NCBI GenBank assembly: GCA_944381185.1
Contig: CALWKE010000003.1
Span: forward strand, 62,001 to 126,000
Length of the DNA: 64,000 nt
DNA from: an uncultured Clostridia bacterium
GTDB lineage: Bacteria > Bacillota > Clostridia > Christensenellales > UBA1242
Direction: 5' to 3'
Part shown: positions 7,973 through 15,666 of the stretch, in pieces
Numbering within the stretch: the stretch's first letter is position 1
How the letters are laid out: each line of letters begins with the position of its first letter
Program-made: the position numbers and the translations under genes
The notes under the pieces: model-generated
The model's database searches: none
Told to the model about the DNA's origin: nothing
Seen by the model: only the letters and a program-made list of their open reading frames with translations

Positions 7973-9423
7973 TGAAGAGATTTTTGAGTTTATTATGTTT
8001 GTTTATTTTTGGCATAACAATATGTGTGCCATTTTTGTCAGGCACAAAAAGCATAAAAACGCAAACATCAGCGGTCACAAACAGTGAAGAAGTTGAATTT
8101 GATGAAGATAAACTCACAGACAAACAAACGATTGTTTCAACAAACTATGATGAACTTTCAGGTTATTTGAAAGAAAAGGCAACAAAAAACAATAATCCGT
8201 TCGACATAAAACAAAACAAAATGATGCAGGGAGCATCGATAACTCCAACAGCCAGCAACATTGGTGAAGTTTCATCAACATTTCCTGTGAATGAGTTTGT
8301 TATGGACAAAAATTCTTCCATTTATCTTTGGATATTTATTCCTGATGAAAATTATTATTCACTTGAAATTAAATTTCAAACAACAATGGGAGATTATATT
8401 AGTTGGAATTTTAATATTTTAAGGCTAATAGAATTAATTTCAGCCACAACAGGTTCATCACAAATTCAGTATGGTTGGAAGTTGTTTGAATTAAATTTAT
8501 CTGATGCGATGTTAAGTTTTGATATTAAAGATATTGAAAGTTACACTTTTAGTCAAATGCAAATTTCATACACAGACAGTTTGAACCAAAACAAAAAAGT
8601 TTCAAGCAATACCTTATCATTTTATAATGTTTATATGGCGACAAGTTTTGGTGACAAGTCAAACATAGTTAAGGTTCAAAATTATTCATATTACAAATTT
8701 AAAACAGAATTTAAAAATATGTTTGATTCACTTTATGTTGGCGACAAATACACTTTTTCATCAATAGAAAATATTTTTGAATATGTTTATGTTGGTAAGT
8801 TTGATTTAAAAAATGAAGTTAAAAATAATTACACTTGGCAAACAACATTCAAACGACCTAACGAAGAAGGTGATTCAATAAATTTTGGAAGTGAATATAC
8901 TTTTCAAAAAGAAGGTTTTTATTCAATTGGTGTAACAATAAAAGAATATAGAAAAGACACTGATTATAAGCAAGTGTTGTCGGCAACAATTTCAACTTAT
9001 TGCAGTGAATTTAATTTAGGTTCATTTGACAATGTGTCATATGAACTTGAAAAAGGGCAAAGGATTTCATTTAATTTTAACATTGTTAAAGACTTTGTTT
9101 TTGATGGTGAAATTGAAGTGAAAGTTAGCAACGAAAATGTTGCTGAAATAACATATTATGTGTCGCATAACACCTGTCAAATTCAGCTTTTAGGCAAGAA
9201 AAAGGGAACGGTGACAATAAGTGTGTCAGCCAGTGGTCACAGGGTTGGTGAAACAAAATCACAAGAATTTCAGGTCAACACAACAGCAAAAATTGAAGAC
9301 TCAAATTCATTTCATAATGTTGAGATAATCATACTTTGGGTAACGCTTGGTCTATACTTGATTGGCATGATTATTTATGTTATAATAGCATTAGTTAATC
9401 ACAAAAAGCGTGGCATTAGGTAA
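7972..9423 (+). CDS. Secreted, C-terminally membrane-anchored surface protein
   Basis: The 483-residue product begins with a Sec signal peptide (MKRFLSLLCLFIFGITICVPF) and ends with a membrane helix at about 446-472 followed by a short K/R-rich tail. It is thus an extracellular protein held by a C-terminal anchor. The region just before the anchor (about residues 355-435) has the V-S-N-x-N-V-A and G-T-V-T-I-S-V-S-A spacing of bacterial Ig-like (Big_2) domains; the remainder is beta-rich with no recognised family. It starts on the stop of ung and is followed 14 bases later by an HtrA-like protease, so processing or quality control at the cell surface is a reasonable guess. It has the same overall layout as the protein at 31411-33480. 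Confidence 0.8.
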   Translation: MKRFLSLLCLFIFGITICVPFLSGTKSIKTQTSAVTNSEEVEFDEDKLTDKQTIVSTNYDELSGYLKEKATKNNNPFDIKQNKMMQGASITPTASNIGEVSSTFPVNEFVMDKNSSIYLWIFIPDENYYSLEIKFQTTMGDYISWNFNILRLIELISATTGSSQIQYGWKLFELNLSDAMLSFDIKDIESYTFSQMQISYTDSLNQNKKVSSNTLSFYNVYMATSFGDKSNIVKVQNYSYYKFKTEFKNMFDSLYVGDKYTFSSIENIFEYVYVGKFDLKNEVKNNYTWQTTFKRPNEEGDSINFGSEYTFQKEGFYSIGVTIKEYRKDTDYKQVLSATISTYCSEFNLGSFDNVSYELEKGQRISFNFNIVKDFVFDGEIEVKVSNENVAEITYYVSHNTCQIQLLGKKKGTVTISVSASGHRVGETKSQEFQVNTTAKIEDSNSFHNVEIIILWVTLGLYLIGMIIYVIIALVNHKKRGIR

Positions 9424-9437
9424 AGGAGGGAAATTTA

Positions 9438-10733
9438 ATGAGTTACATAAATGAATATGAAAGACGCGATTTAAATGAAAAAATTCCCTATGATGATATT
9501 CCAATTTCACGAAGGCAAAACACAGGTGGAAGAGTTCGGCAAACATCAACTTCATTTAATGCTCCTAGCATAAAAGTGCTTGCTTCAGTTATTGCAGTTT
9601 TGGTTATTGTTAATTTGGCACTAATAATAACAACCTTTTATTACTTGCGAAACTCTGTTGTTAAAGAAGTGAATTATTATAACAACAACATAACATCAGT
9701 AGGCGACACTTCAATAATGGCGGGTGCAACTGCCGACCTCTGTTCTGTTGCTGTGGCAGCAGGCGGTGGAAATTTAACAACTGAATATGATTTTATTCAC
9801 AGGGCTTCAAGCAAAGGTTCAGGTGTTATTTTAGATATAACGGATTCAACGATTTACATACTCACGTGTTATCATGTTGTTGATGGCAGAGAAAATAATG
9901 TTTATGTGATGCCAATAACTTCAGTTAAGCCAATAAAGGTAAGCGTTGTTGGCTATTCTTCAAGATATGATATTGCAGTTTTAAAAGTTAATAAGAGTGA
10001 TGAATTTGATGGTTGCACAAAAATTCAAGTTTTTGATAGCACCTATCTTTCTAGAGGTGAAACCTGTTTTGCCGTTGGCAACTCGCTTGGCTATGGTCAA
10101 AGCGTAACGCAGGGTGTGGTTTCACGAACAAATATAACAATCACAACAGACGGCAGTTATTATCCAATCAGGGTTCTTCAACATAGCACCGAAATCAATC
10201 CGGGAAATTCTGGTGGTGGATTATTCAATAATGAAGGCAAATTTATTGGCCTTGTGAATGCAAAACTTCATTCTGAAAAGCAGAGCACAGGTTCAATAAC
10301 AGTGGCGGGAATGGCATATGCAATTCCAAGCACATTTGCAGTTAATGTTGCAAAAAGCATAATTGCTAACAATGGTTCGCCAACCTGTGTTAATTTGGGT
10401 ATTGATTTTGCCTATAATGTTGATTATGGTGTTTCGGTTGATTATATTGAGTATGACGGCAAAACGAGTGTTGTTTTGAACTACACTGTTCAAGTTTCAA
10501 GCATAGAGTCAGGCTCAATTGCAAGTGGAAAACTTATGGTTGGTGACTTTATTGAGTCATTCACATATACTGACAGAGATGGTGAAATGCACGAAATTGA
10601 AATGTTTAATGCCTATTCGTTTGAAGATATTTGTTTTGATGTCATGCCAAACAGCCAAATAGTCTTTAAAATAAACAGACTTTCAAGCGATCGAACAGTT
10701 TCGATAACAGCATCAAGCTTTTCAACTTATTAA
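9438..10733 (+). CDS. Membrane-anchored trypsin-like serine protease (HtrA/DegP type)
   Basis: This protein of 431 residues has a cytoplasmic N-terminus of about 48 residues, one membrane helix (about 49-72), and a chymotrypsin-fold protease outside the cell. The triad is visible: His in C-Y-H-V-V-D-G (about 145), Asp in R-Y-D-I-A-V-L (about 178) and Ser in N-P-G-N-S-G-G-G-L (about 258). The last 110 residues have the size of a single PDZ domain, though the sequence there is weakly conserved. Known HtrA proteins degrade or refold damaged envelope proteins. An excellent AAAGGAGGG site precedes ATG 9438. The coupled ung and surface-protein genes suggest one operon. Confidence 0.9.
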   Translation: MSYINEYERRDLNEKIPYDDIPISRRQNTGGRVRQTSTSFNAPSIKVLASVIAVLVIVNLALIITTFYYLRNSVVKEVNYYNNNITSVGDTSIMAGATADLCSVAVAAGGGNLTTEYDFIHRASSKGSGVILDITDSTIYILTCYHVVDGRENNVYVMPITSVKPIKVSVVGYSSRYDIAVLKVNKSDEFDGCTKIQVFDSTYLSRGETCFAVGNSLGYGQSVTQGVVSRTNITITTDGSYYPIRVLQHSTEINPGNSGGGLFNNEGKFIGLVNAKLHSEKQSTGSITVAGMAYAIPSTFAVNVAKSIIANNGSPTCVNLGIDFAYNVDYGVSVDYIEYDGKTSVVLNYTVQVSSIESGSIASGKLMVGDFIESFTYTDRDGEMHEIEMFNAYSFEDICFDVMPNSQIVFKINRLSSDRTVSITASSFSTY

Positions 10734-10751
10734 AAAATCATAAATATTTTG

Positions 10752-10780
10752 TTGCAAATAAAAATTTAATATGATAACAT
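10752..10780 (+). promoter_or_regulatory. Predicted acpP promoter
   Basis: TTGCAA (10752-10757) and TAACAT (10775-10780) are spaced by 17 bases. Confidence 0.5.
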
Positions 10781-10806
10781 TATATCATAATTGGAGGAAT
10801 TAAGTT

Positions 10807-11043
10807 ATGACTAAAACAATTGACAAAGTTAAATCAATTATCGCTAATCAACTTTCAACTGAAGTTGAAAAACTTAATGAAAAAACAAATATTGCTGAAG
10901 AACTTGGTGCAGATTCACTTGACCTTGTTGAAATTTTAATGTCACTTGAAGATGAATTTGGCATTTCAATTCCAGACGAGGCAATTCCAAACATCAAAAC
11001 AATTGATGACATTGTTAAGTTTATTGACTCACATCAAAAGTAA
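10807..11043 (+). CDS. acpP: Acyl carrier protein
   Basis: ACP carries growing acyl chains on a phosphopantetheine arm during fatty-acid synthesis. The 78-residue acidic protein has the modification motif G-A-D-S-L-D-L with the Ser at about residue 39, and a typical four-helix pattern ending in the I-K-T-I-D-D-I-V-K helix. TTGGAGGAAT gives a strong ribosome site. It is a single-gene unit with its own promoter and terminator; no other fatty-acid genes are nearby. Confidence 0.97.
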   Translation: MTKTIDKVKSIIANQLSTEVEKLNEKTNIAEELGADSLDLVEILMSLEDEFGISIPDEAIPNIKTIDDIVKFIDSHQK

Positions 11044-11045
11044 TC

Positions 11046-11075
11046 AAAAAAGAGTATTTTCATACTCTTTTTATT
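11046..11075 (+). terminator. acpP terminator
   Basis: GAGTAT (11052-11057) pairs with ATACTC (11062-11067) over a TTTC loop, with A-runs before and a T-run after. Confidence 0.85.
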
Positions 11076-11136
11076 TTTGTGAATATTTTTTAAAGATTGT
11101 AATACAATATAAAAATGAAAAATTTAATTAAAGTAG

Positions 11137-11165
11137 TTTACAAAAATAACTTTTTGTTATACTAT
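11137..11165 (+). promoter_or_regulatory. Predicted promoter of the zinc-ribbon gene
   Basis: TTTACA (11137-11142) and TACTAT (11160-11165) are spaced by 17 bases; a TATACT also sits at 11158-11163. Confidence 0.5.
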
Positions 11166-11198
11166 ATGGTCATAATTTAAGCCTAAGGAGCAAAGTGT

Positions 11199-11783
11199 AT
11201 GGCAAAAAAATACATAAAATGTCCTAGATGTGAACTTAATTATATTCTTGAGGGTGAAGATTATTGCAGTGTTTGTAAAAATGAAATGAAGCATCATGAG
11301 TCGGGTGAAGAAGACGAACTTATTGATTTTGATGATATGGAACTTTGCCCAGTGTGCGGTCAAAATTATATAAAAGAAGACCAAACAATGTGTGATGAAT
11401 GCAGAAAGAAAAGAAAGAGTGAAGGCGATGACGACAGCGAAGTTGAAACTCATCAAGAAGACGATTGGGAAGAGGAAGATAGCGACCTTGTTTCTGCTGG
11501 TTCAGACATTGATGCTGATGACGATTTTAATCATGGTTTTGAAGATGTTGATGTCACTGAAGAAGACCCATTCAAAGTTGATGATGAACTTTTAGATGAC
11601 ACTCCTATTGATTTTGCCGAAGATGACGATTTTGACAGCGAAGACGAGAGTGAAGAGCCAAGTTCAAATAAAGATGACTTTGAAGAAGTTGATGTTTCAG
11701 ATGTTGACGACGATGATGAAGACGAAGAAGATGATGATTTTGATGATGATGACACAGATGATATGCTTACAAAAAGAAAATAA
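11199..11783 (+). CDS. Zinc-ribbon protein with a long acidic tail
   Basis: The first 75 residues hold two zinc-ribbon-like Cys clusters: CPRC with CSVC, and CPVC with CDEC. The remaining 120 residues are almost entirely Asp, Glu, Ser and Val, with a near-continuous Asp/Glu run at the end before a final T-K-R-K. There is no membrane segment. Such a layout, a small metal-binding head and a disordered polyanionic tail, is seen in proteins that bind basic partners or mimic nucleic acid, but I do not know this family. It has its own promoter and a palindromic terminator. A Ser-rich frame opposite the tail is only its antisense shadow. Confidence 0.8.
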   Translation: MAKKYIKCPRCELNYILEGEDYCSVCKNEMKHHESGEEDELIDFDDMELCPVCGQNYIKEDQTMCDECRKKRKSEGDDDSEVETHQEDDWEEEDSDLVSAGSDIDADDDFNHGFEDVDVTEEDPFKVDDELLDDTPIDFAEDDDFDSEDESEEPSSNKDDFEEVDVSDVDDDDEDEEDDDFDDDDTDDMLTKRK

Positions 11784-11808
11784 AAAGCAATCATATGATT
11801 GCTTTTTT
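11782..11808. terminator. Bidirectional terminator between the zinc-ribbon gene and veg
   Basis: This is a perfect palindrome, AAAAGCAATCA paired with TGATTGCTTTT, running into a T-run in either direction. Confidence 0.9.
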
Positions 11809-12049
11809 AATTTATCTTAATTTCATTTATAACCACATCACCGCATAAAACTTCTGTGTAGGAATATGAAAGTGGGCTTTTTCCTTCCCCAATATTAACT
11901 GTAAAAATACTGGGGTAAACATTTTCAATTATTCCTTGGTATTTTTCAATCTTTCGTCGTCCTTTATTTATTTCCATAGAAATACTTGCACCTTTAAGTC
12001 TTTCAATTTCTTCGATAACTGTTGAAACATTTGAATTTACTTTACGCAT
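11807..12049 (-). CDS. veg: Veg protein (DUF1021)
   Basis: Veg is a small conserved Firmicute protein linked in Bacillus subtilis to biofilm gene regulation and spore outgrowth. The 80-residue product matches its pattern: N-K-G-R-R-K near residue 28, then Q-G-I-I-E-N-V-Y-P-S-I-F-T-V, and S-Y-S-Y-T-E-V-L. The start is ATG 12049, with AGAGGTG just upstream; a GTG six bases earlier would overlap that site. In B. subtilis veg lies near rsmA and yabG; here it faces the opposite way to the SipL-like gene, so the two start regions share the 12050-12152 gap. Confidence 0.92.
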   Translation of the reverse strand: MRKVNSNVSTVIEEIERLKGASISMEINKGRRKIEKYQGIIENVYPSIFTVNIGEGKSPLSYSYTEVLCGDVVINEIKIN

Positions 12050-12102
12050 AATCACCTCTTGAATAAATTTTTTCCAGTTTAAAAATTTTTATTCTTGTTT
12101 TG

Positions 12103-12132
12103 GTTATATTTCAATTTTCTATAGCGTAAATT
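12103..12132 (+). promoter_or_regulatory. Sigma-E-like (mother-cell) promoter of the SipL-like gene
   Basis: GTTATATT (12103-12110) is a full match to the sigma-E -35 (K-H-A-T-A-T-T). After 14 bases, CGTAAATT (12125-12132) matches six of eight positions of the sigma-E -10, CATACAHT. No good sigma-A promoter is seen here. Confidence 0.55.
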
Positions 12133-12152
12133 AGTGCTAGTGGGGGAAGTCT

Positions 12153-13628
12153 ATGGAAAATTTGAATTTACTTTCAAGAAAAAAATTTACAATGGATAAA
12201 TTTTTAAATCAAATGAAAGTTAGTGCAGAGAACGAAATTGTTAAAGTTTTAAATGTATCAGTATCGCCCATAATAACATCAAAAGAATGTTCAAATTCAA
12301 TTGTTTCGGTTGGTGGAAAGGTAATTATTAATGTTATCTATCAAACTTCAGATGGAACAATTGATTGTGCTCAAGGTTCATTTGACTTTATTGAAAAACA
12401 GCCATCTTCTTTTACTCTTGATGACCTTGTTGTTGAAGATGATGTTAAGGTGACTTCAGTTGATGCATCAAATTTTGAAGTAATTTTAACAATTGAACAT
12501 GCTGTAACGGTTATTGGCACCTATAATTATGAAATAAATAGAAATTTTGACGAAAATGCGAGTCTTGTTCTTGACAAAAAGTCTTTTTCTTGTTTAAACT
12601 TAATAAAGAGCACAGAAGATACTTTTGTTGTTGCTGAAGAAGCAGAAAGCAATCTTTCAGGCATAAAGGTGCTATGTTCAAAGGCAAAGGCAATTTGCAC
12701 TGAAGTTAGTTCAAATGTTGATAAGGTTGTTTTTGAAGGCAAAGTTTTAGTTGAAACCATCTATTTATCAGACGGCAGTCTTGGTTCAGTTCAAAGAGAA
12801 ATTGAATTCAAACAAGAAATGTTAGCAAATGGTGTGCTTCCAAATATGCTTGCAAGGGCAGATATTAATGCTGTGAGTGTCAATGTTTCAGCAGAAGAAA
12901 AAAATAATAAATCTAATTTAATCTATGCGATTGATGTTTATGCAAAAGCGTTTGTTTATGAAGAAATTTCAACTGAAATTATTACAGATATGTTTTCACT
13001 TTCAAACGAGGTTCAAACAAAAATTGCATATATTGAAGCAAAGAATTTTGCTGAAAGAAAGGTTTGTAGCGAAAACATGATAATTTCAACAAATATTTTT
13101 GAAATTGAAAATATTGATGATATTATTGGTGTTTTTGAGCCATACTATGAAGTGGAAAAGGTTGAAACTTTTGACGATTCTGTTAAAATTAGTGGAACAG
13201 TTTCTGCTTTTGCTCTTTACAAGTCAGCAGAAAAAATTGAAAGGTTTGAAATAACCGAACAAGCCTCATTTGAAATTAGTAAAGATAGTTCAGAAAGTTT
13301 AGATAAAATTTCAAGTGCAATTGAAGTTAATTCATTTAAAGTAATGTCGGGTGGCAGAGAACTTGAAACTGAACTAAAAATTAATTATGAAGTTGAATTT
13401 ACAAAATCTGTTTCTGAAAAATATGTGGCAAGCTATGAAGTTCTAAATGAAAAACCTGAAAATGTTAATGGAGTTAAAGTTTACATAACAAGTGTTGGTG
13501 ACACACTTTTTGAAGTTGCTAAAGCTGTTAATGTTAAACCAGAAGTCATTGCTGAACAAAATCAAGTTGATGGAATTTTTGAAGGTGGAGAAAAAATATA
13601 TATTTATTCACCAATAAATTTAATATAA
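12153..13628 (+). CDS. sipL: SipL-like spore coat morphogenetic protein (DUF3794 plus LysM)
   Basis: SipL in Clostridioides difficile binds the coat ATPase SpoIVA on the forespore surface through its C-terminal LysM domain and is needed for coat attachment. This 491-residue protein has the same architecture: a beta-rich body with repeated DUF3794-type segments (for example around 30-135, 165-275 and 300-420, the last two being the less certain) and a LysM domain at about 440-490 (Y-I-T-S-V-G-D-T-L-F-E-V-A). There is no signal peptide, which fits a mother-cell cytoplasmic protein. GGGGGAAG precedes ATG 12153. A sigma-E-like promoter directly upstream supports sporulation-specific expression. 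The assignment rests on architecture and context; a related DUF3794/LysM paralogue cannot be excluded. Confidence 0.8.
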   Translation: MENLNLLSRKKFTMDKFLNQMKVSAENEIVKVLNVSVSPIITSKECSNSIVSVGGKVIINVIYQTSDGTIDCAQGSFDFIEKQPSSFTLDDLVVEDDVKVTSVDASNFEVILTIEHAVTVIGTYNYEINRNFDENASLVLDKKSFSCLNLIKSTEDTFVVAEEAESNLSGIKVLCSKAKAICTEVSSNVDKVVFEGKVLVETIYLSDGSLGSVQREIEFKQEMLANGVLPNMLARADINAVSVNVSAEEKNNKSNLIYAIDVYAKAFVYEEISTEIITDMFSLSNEVQTKIAYIEAKNFAERKVCSENMIISTNIFEIENIDDIIGVFEPYYEVEKVETFDDSVKISGTVSAFALYKSAEKIERFEITEQASFEISKDSSESLDKISSAIEVNSFKVMSGGRELETELKINYEVEFTKSVSEKYVASYEVLNEKPENVNGVKVYITSVGDTLFEVAKAVNVKPEVIAEQNQVDGIFEGGEKIYIYSPINLI

Positions 13629-13632
13629 AAAT

Positions 13633-13661
13633 TAGACAAATTTTAAAAATTGTGATACAAT
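13633..13661 (+). promoter_or_regulatory. Predicted promoter of the Rho-like gene
   Basis: TAGACA (13633-13638) and TACAAT (13656-13661) are spaced by 17 bases. The same TAGACA -35 occurs before holA. Confidence 0.55.
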
Positions 13662-13694
13662 CGCAATTGTAAGGCATAGGAGTAGGAGAAAAAA

Positions 13695-14699
13695 GTGACT
13701 AACGAAGAATATAAAAATCTTGAAAAACTTCCTTTTAATGAGAGGTCTTTATTAATGCTTAACATAAAAGACCTTCGTGACATTGGGCGTAAATTTGGGC
13801 TTTCTTCTCCAACAACAATGAAGAAAAAGGAATTAGTTGACAAGATATTAAAAATTGTTTATGGCGAAATGACCATACCTATAAGAAATTCTTCTGGCAG
13901 ACCAAGTGTTCGTGAGTTTGATATAAATAAGTATATTGAAAAAATCAAACACAAATCAGGTTATGTTGAAGAACTTCAAGATGTTGTGTATGGTTCAGAG
14001 TATGGGGCATATATGGTGTCAAGTCCATCTGAAAAATATGATAGTGATGACAATATTTTGATAAAGACATTCTTCACTGATGGCAAAAAGAATTATTTAA
14101 GAGATAAAGAATTTATTCCATCTCCTGATGATATTGAAGTTTCGTCAAAATTTGTCAGTAAGTTTAATCTTGAAAACTTTGATGTTGTTGAAATTACCAT
14201 GCATGAAAATATGTTTAAAATTATTTCAATCAATGGCGTTAAAGTTTCTAATAAATTTTCAAACTTATCAGTTTCGGGTGAAACTGTTGAAAAGGGTAAA
14301 ATTAAGGATTTTTATCTAGGCACAAAAGAAGAAATTAATAAAGAAATTTTAGACCTAATTAAAAAAGCCACTAAAGCGGGAATTAAAGTTGTTACATTTT
14401 CTGTTAAAGACTTTAGTAGCAAAGGTGCAAATAGTGTGGTTTACAAAAATGATGAACCAGAGAATAATATTTATAAAAAACTTATTTATCTTGCGAATGT
14501 TTGTGAAAAAGAACTCTATGATGGTGAAGATGTTATTTTGCTTGTAGATGATGAGTTCTTTATTGAAGATGCTATTGAAAATCTTGAATTTGATGTTAAA
14601 GAACGCTTGAAAAAATATATTTCTTCAGCAAAAGACAAGATGCTTGAACTCGGAAATGCAATTTGTTGTTTTAAAATTGCAAATGAAGTTACTTATTAA
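13695..14699 (+). CDS. Degenerate Rho-like protein without a Walker A motif
   Basis: This 334-residue protein starts at GTG 13695, behind AGGAG. Residues about 18-56 form a Rho_N/SAP-like helical domain (L-N-I-K-D-L-R-D-I-G-R-K-F-G-L). Residues about 88-175 resemble the Rho RNA-binding cold-shock domain, including F-I-P-S-P-D-D-I-E-V-S-S followed by F-N-L-E-N-F-D-V-V-E, close to Rho's Y-L-P-S-P-D-D-I-Y-V-S. After that come Rho-like fragments of the ATPase: F-S-N-L-S-V, then V-V-Y-K-N-D-E-P-E-N-N (compare Rho V-V-Y-S-T-F-D-E-P) and a Walker-B-like D-V-I-L-L-V-D-D. The Walker A loop and the C-terminal third of Rho are missing. It probably binds RNA but cannot be an ATP-driven terminator. Identification was made by eye. 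Confidence 0.65.
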   Translation: MTNEEYKNLEKLPFNERSLLMLNIKDLRDIGRKFGLSSPTTMKKKELVDKILKIVYGEMTIPIRNSSGRPSVREFDINKYIEKIKHKSGYVEELQDVVYGSEYGAYMVSSPSEKYDSDDNILIKTFFTDGKKNYLRDKEFIPSPDDIEVSSKFVSKFNLENFDVVEITMHENMFKIISINGVKVSNKFSNLSVSGETVEKGKIKDFYLGTKEEINKEILDLIKKATKAGIKVVTFSVKDFSSKGANSVVYKNDEPENNIYKKLIYLANVCEKELYDGEDVILLVDDEFFIEDAIENLEFDVKERLKKYISSAKDKMLELGNAICCFKIANEVTY

Positions 14700-14955
14700 T
14701 AATTGCGTTTTCAATAATAAATTTATCAAAATCAATTGATTCAATAAAATCTCGTGGCAAAAACGTTGCCGTGTTAAAATCCACATAATTATTTATGTGG
14801 GTTTTTAATATGACGGGAGTTGGAATATCAAGAGAGTGACAGAGCCTTTGAATATGCATAAAAAACTTTTCAGCATCAAAATTATCTATGCTTTCATAGA
14901 TAAATGACCGTGTTATTTTGTCGTTAGACATTGTTCGTCCCCAAATTCTAATCAT
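14689..14955 (-). CDS. Small hypothetical protein
   Basis: This 88-residue soluble protein starts at ATG 14955 behind a good site (GAGGAAAAAAT) and overlaps the tail of the Rho-like gene by 11 bases. The N-terminus M-I-R-I-W-G-R-T and the T-P-V-I-L-K-T-H-I-N-N-Y segment look conserved rather than random, and codon use matches neighbouring genes. There are no membrane segments or metal motifs. I do not recognise the family. Confidence 0.7.
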   Translation of the reverse strand: MIRIWGRTMSNDKITRSFIYESIDNFDAEKFFMHIQRLCHSLDIPTPVILKTHINNYVDFNTATFLPRDFIESIDFDKFIIENAIINK

Positions 14956-15020
14956 ATTTTTTCCTCAAAAAATATGATAGCAAATGTATAAAAATTAATC
15001 AACTAATTAATTATTAATAT

Positions 15021-15049
15021 TTGACATTGAAAAATTATTAGTATATAAT
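15021..15049 (+). promoter_or_regulatory. greA promoter
   Basis: A consensus sigma-A promoter: TTGACA (15021-15026), 17 bases, TATAAT (15044-15049). Confidence 0.85.
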
Positions 15050-15097
15050 ACACTCACATTTTGAAAATGGTAGTTTTACTAGAAGGAGGTAAGCTTT

Positions 15098-15565
15098 ATG
15101 CCAGAACTATATATAACCGAAGAAGGTAAAAAAGAAAAAGAAGAAAGACTTAAATATTTAAAAAATGAAAAGAGGCCAGAAGTCCTTGAAAAACTTAAAA
15201 TTGCTCGTGATTTTGGTGATTTGAGTGAAAATTCTGAATATGATGCAGCAAAAAAAGAACAGTCAATTGTTGAAACTGAAATTGCTTCAATTGAAGAAAC
15301 TCTTCGTAAGGCTGTTATTGTGGGCAAAAAAGATATTTCTCGTGACACAATTGGTGTTGGAAGCACTGTAACTGTGTTAGATATGGATTTTAACGAAGAA
15401 GATACTTATAAAATTGTTGGTGTTATTGAAAGTGACCCAGACAGAAATTATGTTTCAAATGAATCACCAATTGGCAGCAGTTTAATTGGCAAAAAAATAG
15501 GAGATATCGTTTCATTTACAACCCCGGGTGGTGAAGTTAAAATGAAAATACTCAAAATTTCATAG
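15098..15565 (+). CDS. greA: Transcription elongation factor GreA
   Basis: GreA rescues backtracked RNA polymerase by stimulating cleavage of the nascent RNA. The 155-residue protein has the N-terminal coiled coil with the tip motif D-F-G-D-L-S-E-N-S-E-Y-D-A-A (acidic catalytic residues, about 42-50) and the C-terminal FKBP-like domain (P-I-G-S-S-L-I-G-K-K-I-G-D). The ribosome site AGAAGGAGGT is essentially complementary to the 16S end, and the promoter is consensus, so expression should be high. It is a single-gene unit. Confidence 0.97.
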   Translation: MPELYITEEGKKEKEERLKYLKNEKRPEVLEKLKIARDFGDLSENSEYDAAKKEQSIVETEIASIEETLRKAVIVGKKDISRDTIGVGSTVTVLDMDFNEEDTYKIVGVIESDPDRNYVSNESPIGSSLIGKKIGDIVSFTTPGGEVKMKILKIS

Positions 15566-15566
15566 A

Positions 15567-15592
15567 GCATGGCAAATTGCCGTGCTTTTTTG
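15567..15592 (+). terminator. greA terminator
   Basis: GCATGGCAA pairs with TTGCCGTGC (one G-U), followed by six T residues. Confidence 0.85.
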
Positions 15593-15622
15593 TTGTTAAA
15601 AAATGTTATCTAGCCTTAATTC

Positions 15623-15651
15623 TTGACAATATTTTTAAATTATTTTAAAGT
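15623..15651 (+). promoter_or_regulatory. Predicted holB promoter
   Basis: TTGACA (15623-15628) with TAAAGT (15646-15651) after 17 bases; the -10 is weak. Confidence 0.5.
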
Positions 15652-15666
15652 ATATATGAGGAAATT

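Noticed and set aside
11531-11794. Ser-rich frame opposite the acidic protein
   Set aside because: It is the complement of Asp/Glu codon runs, and it crosses the terminator.
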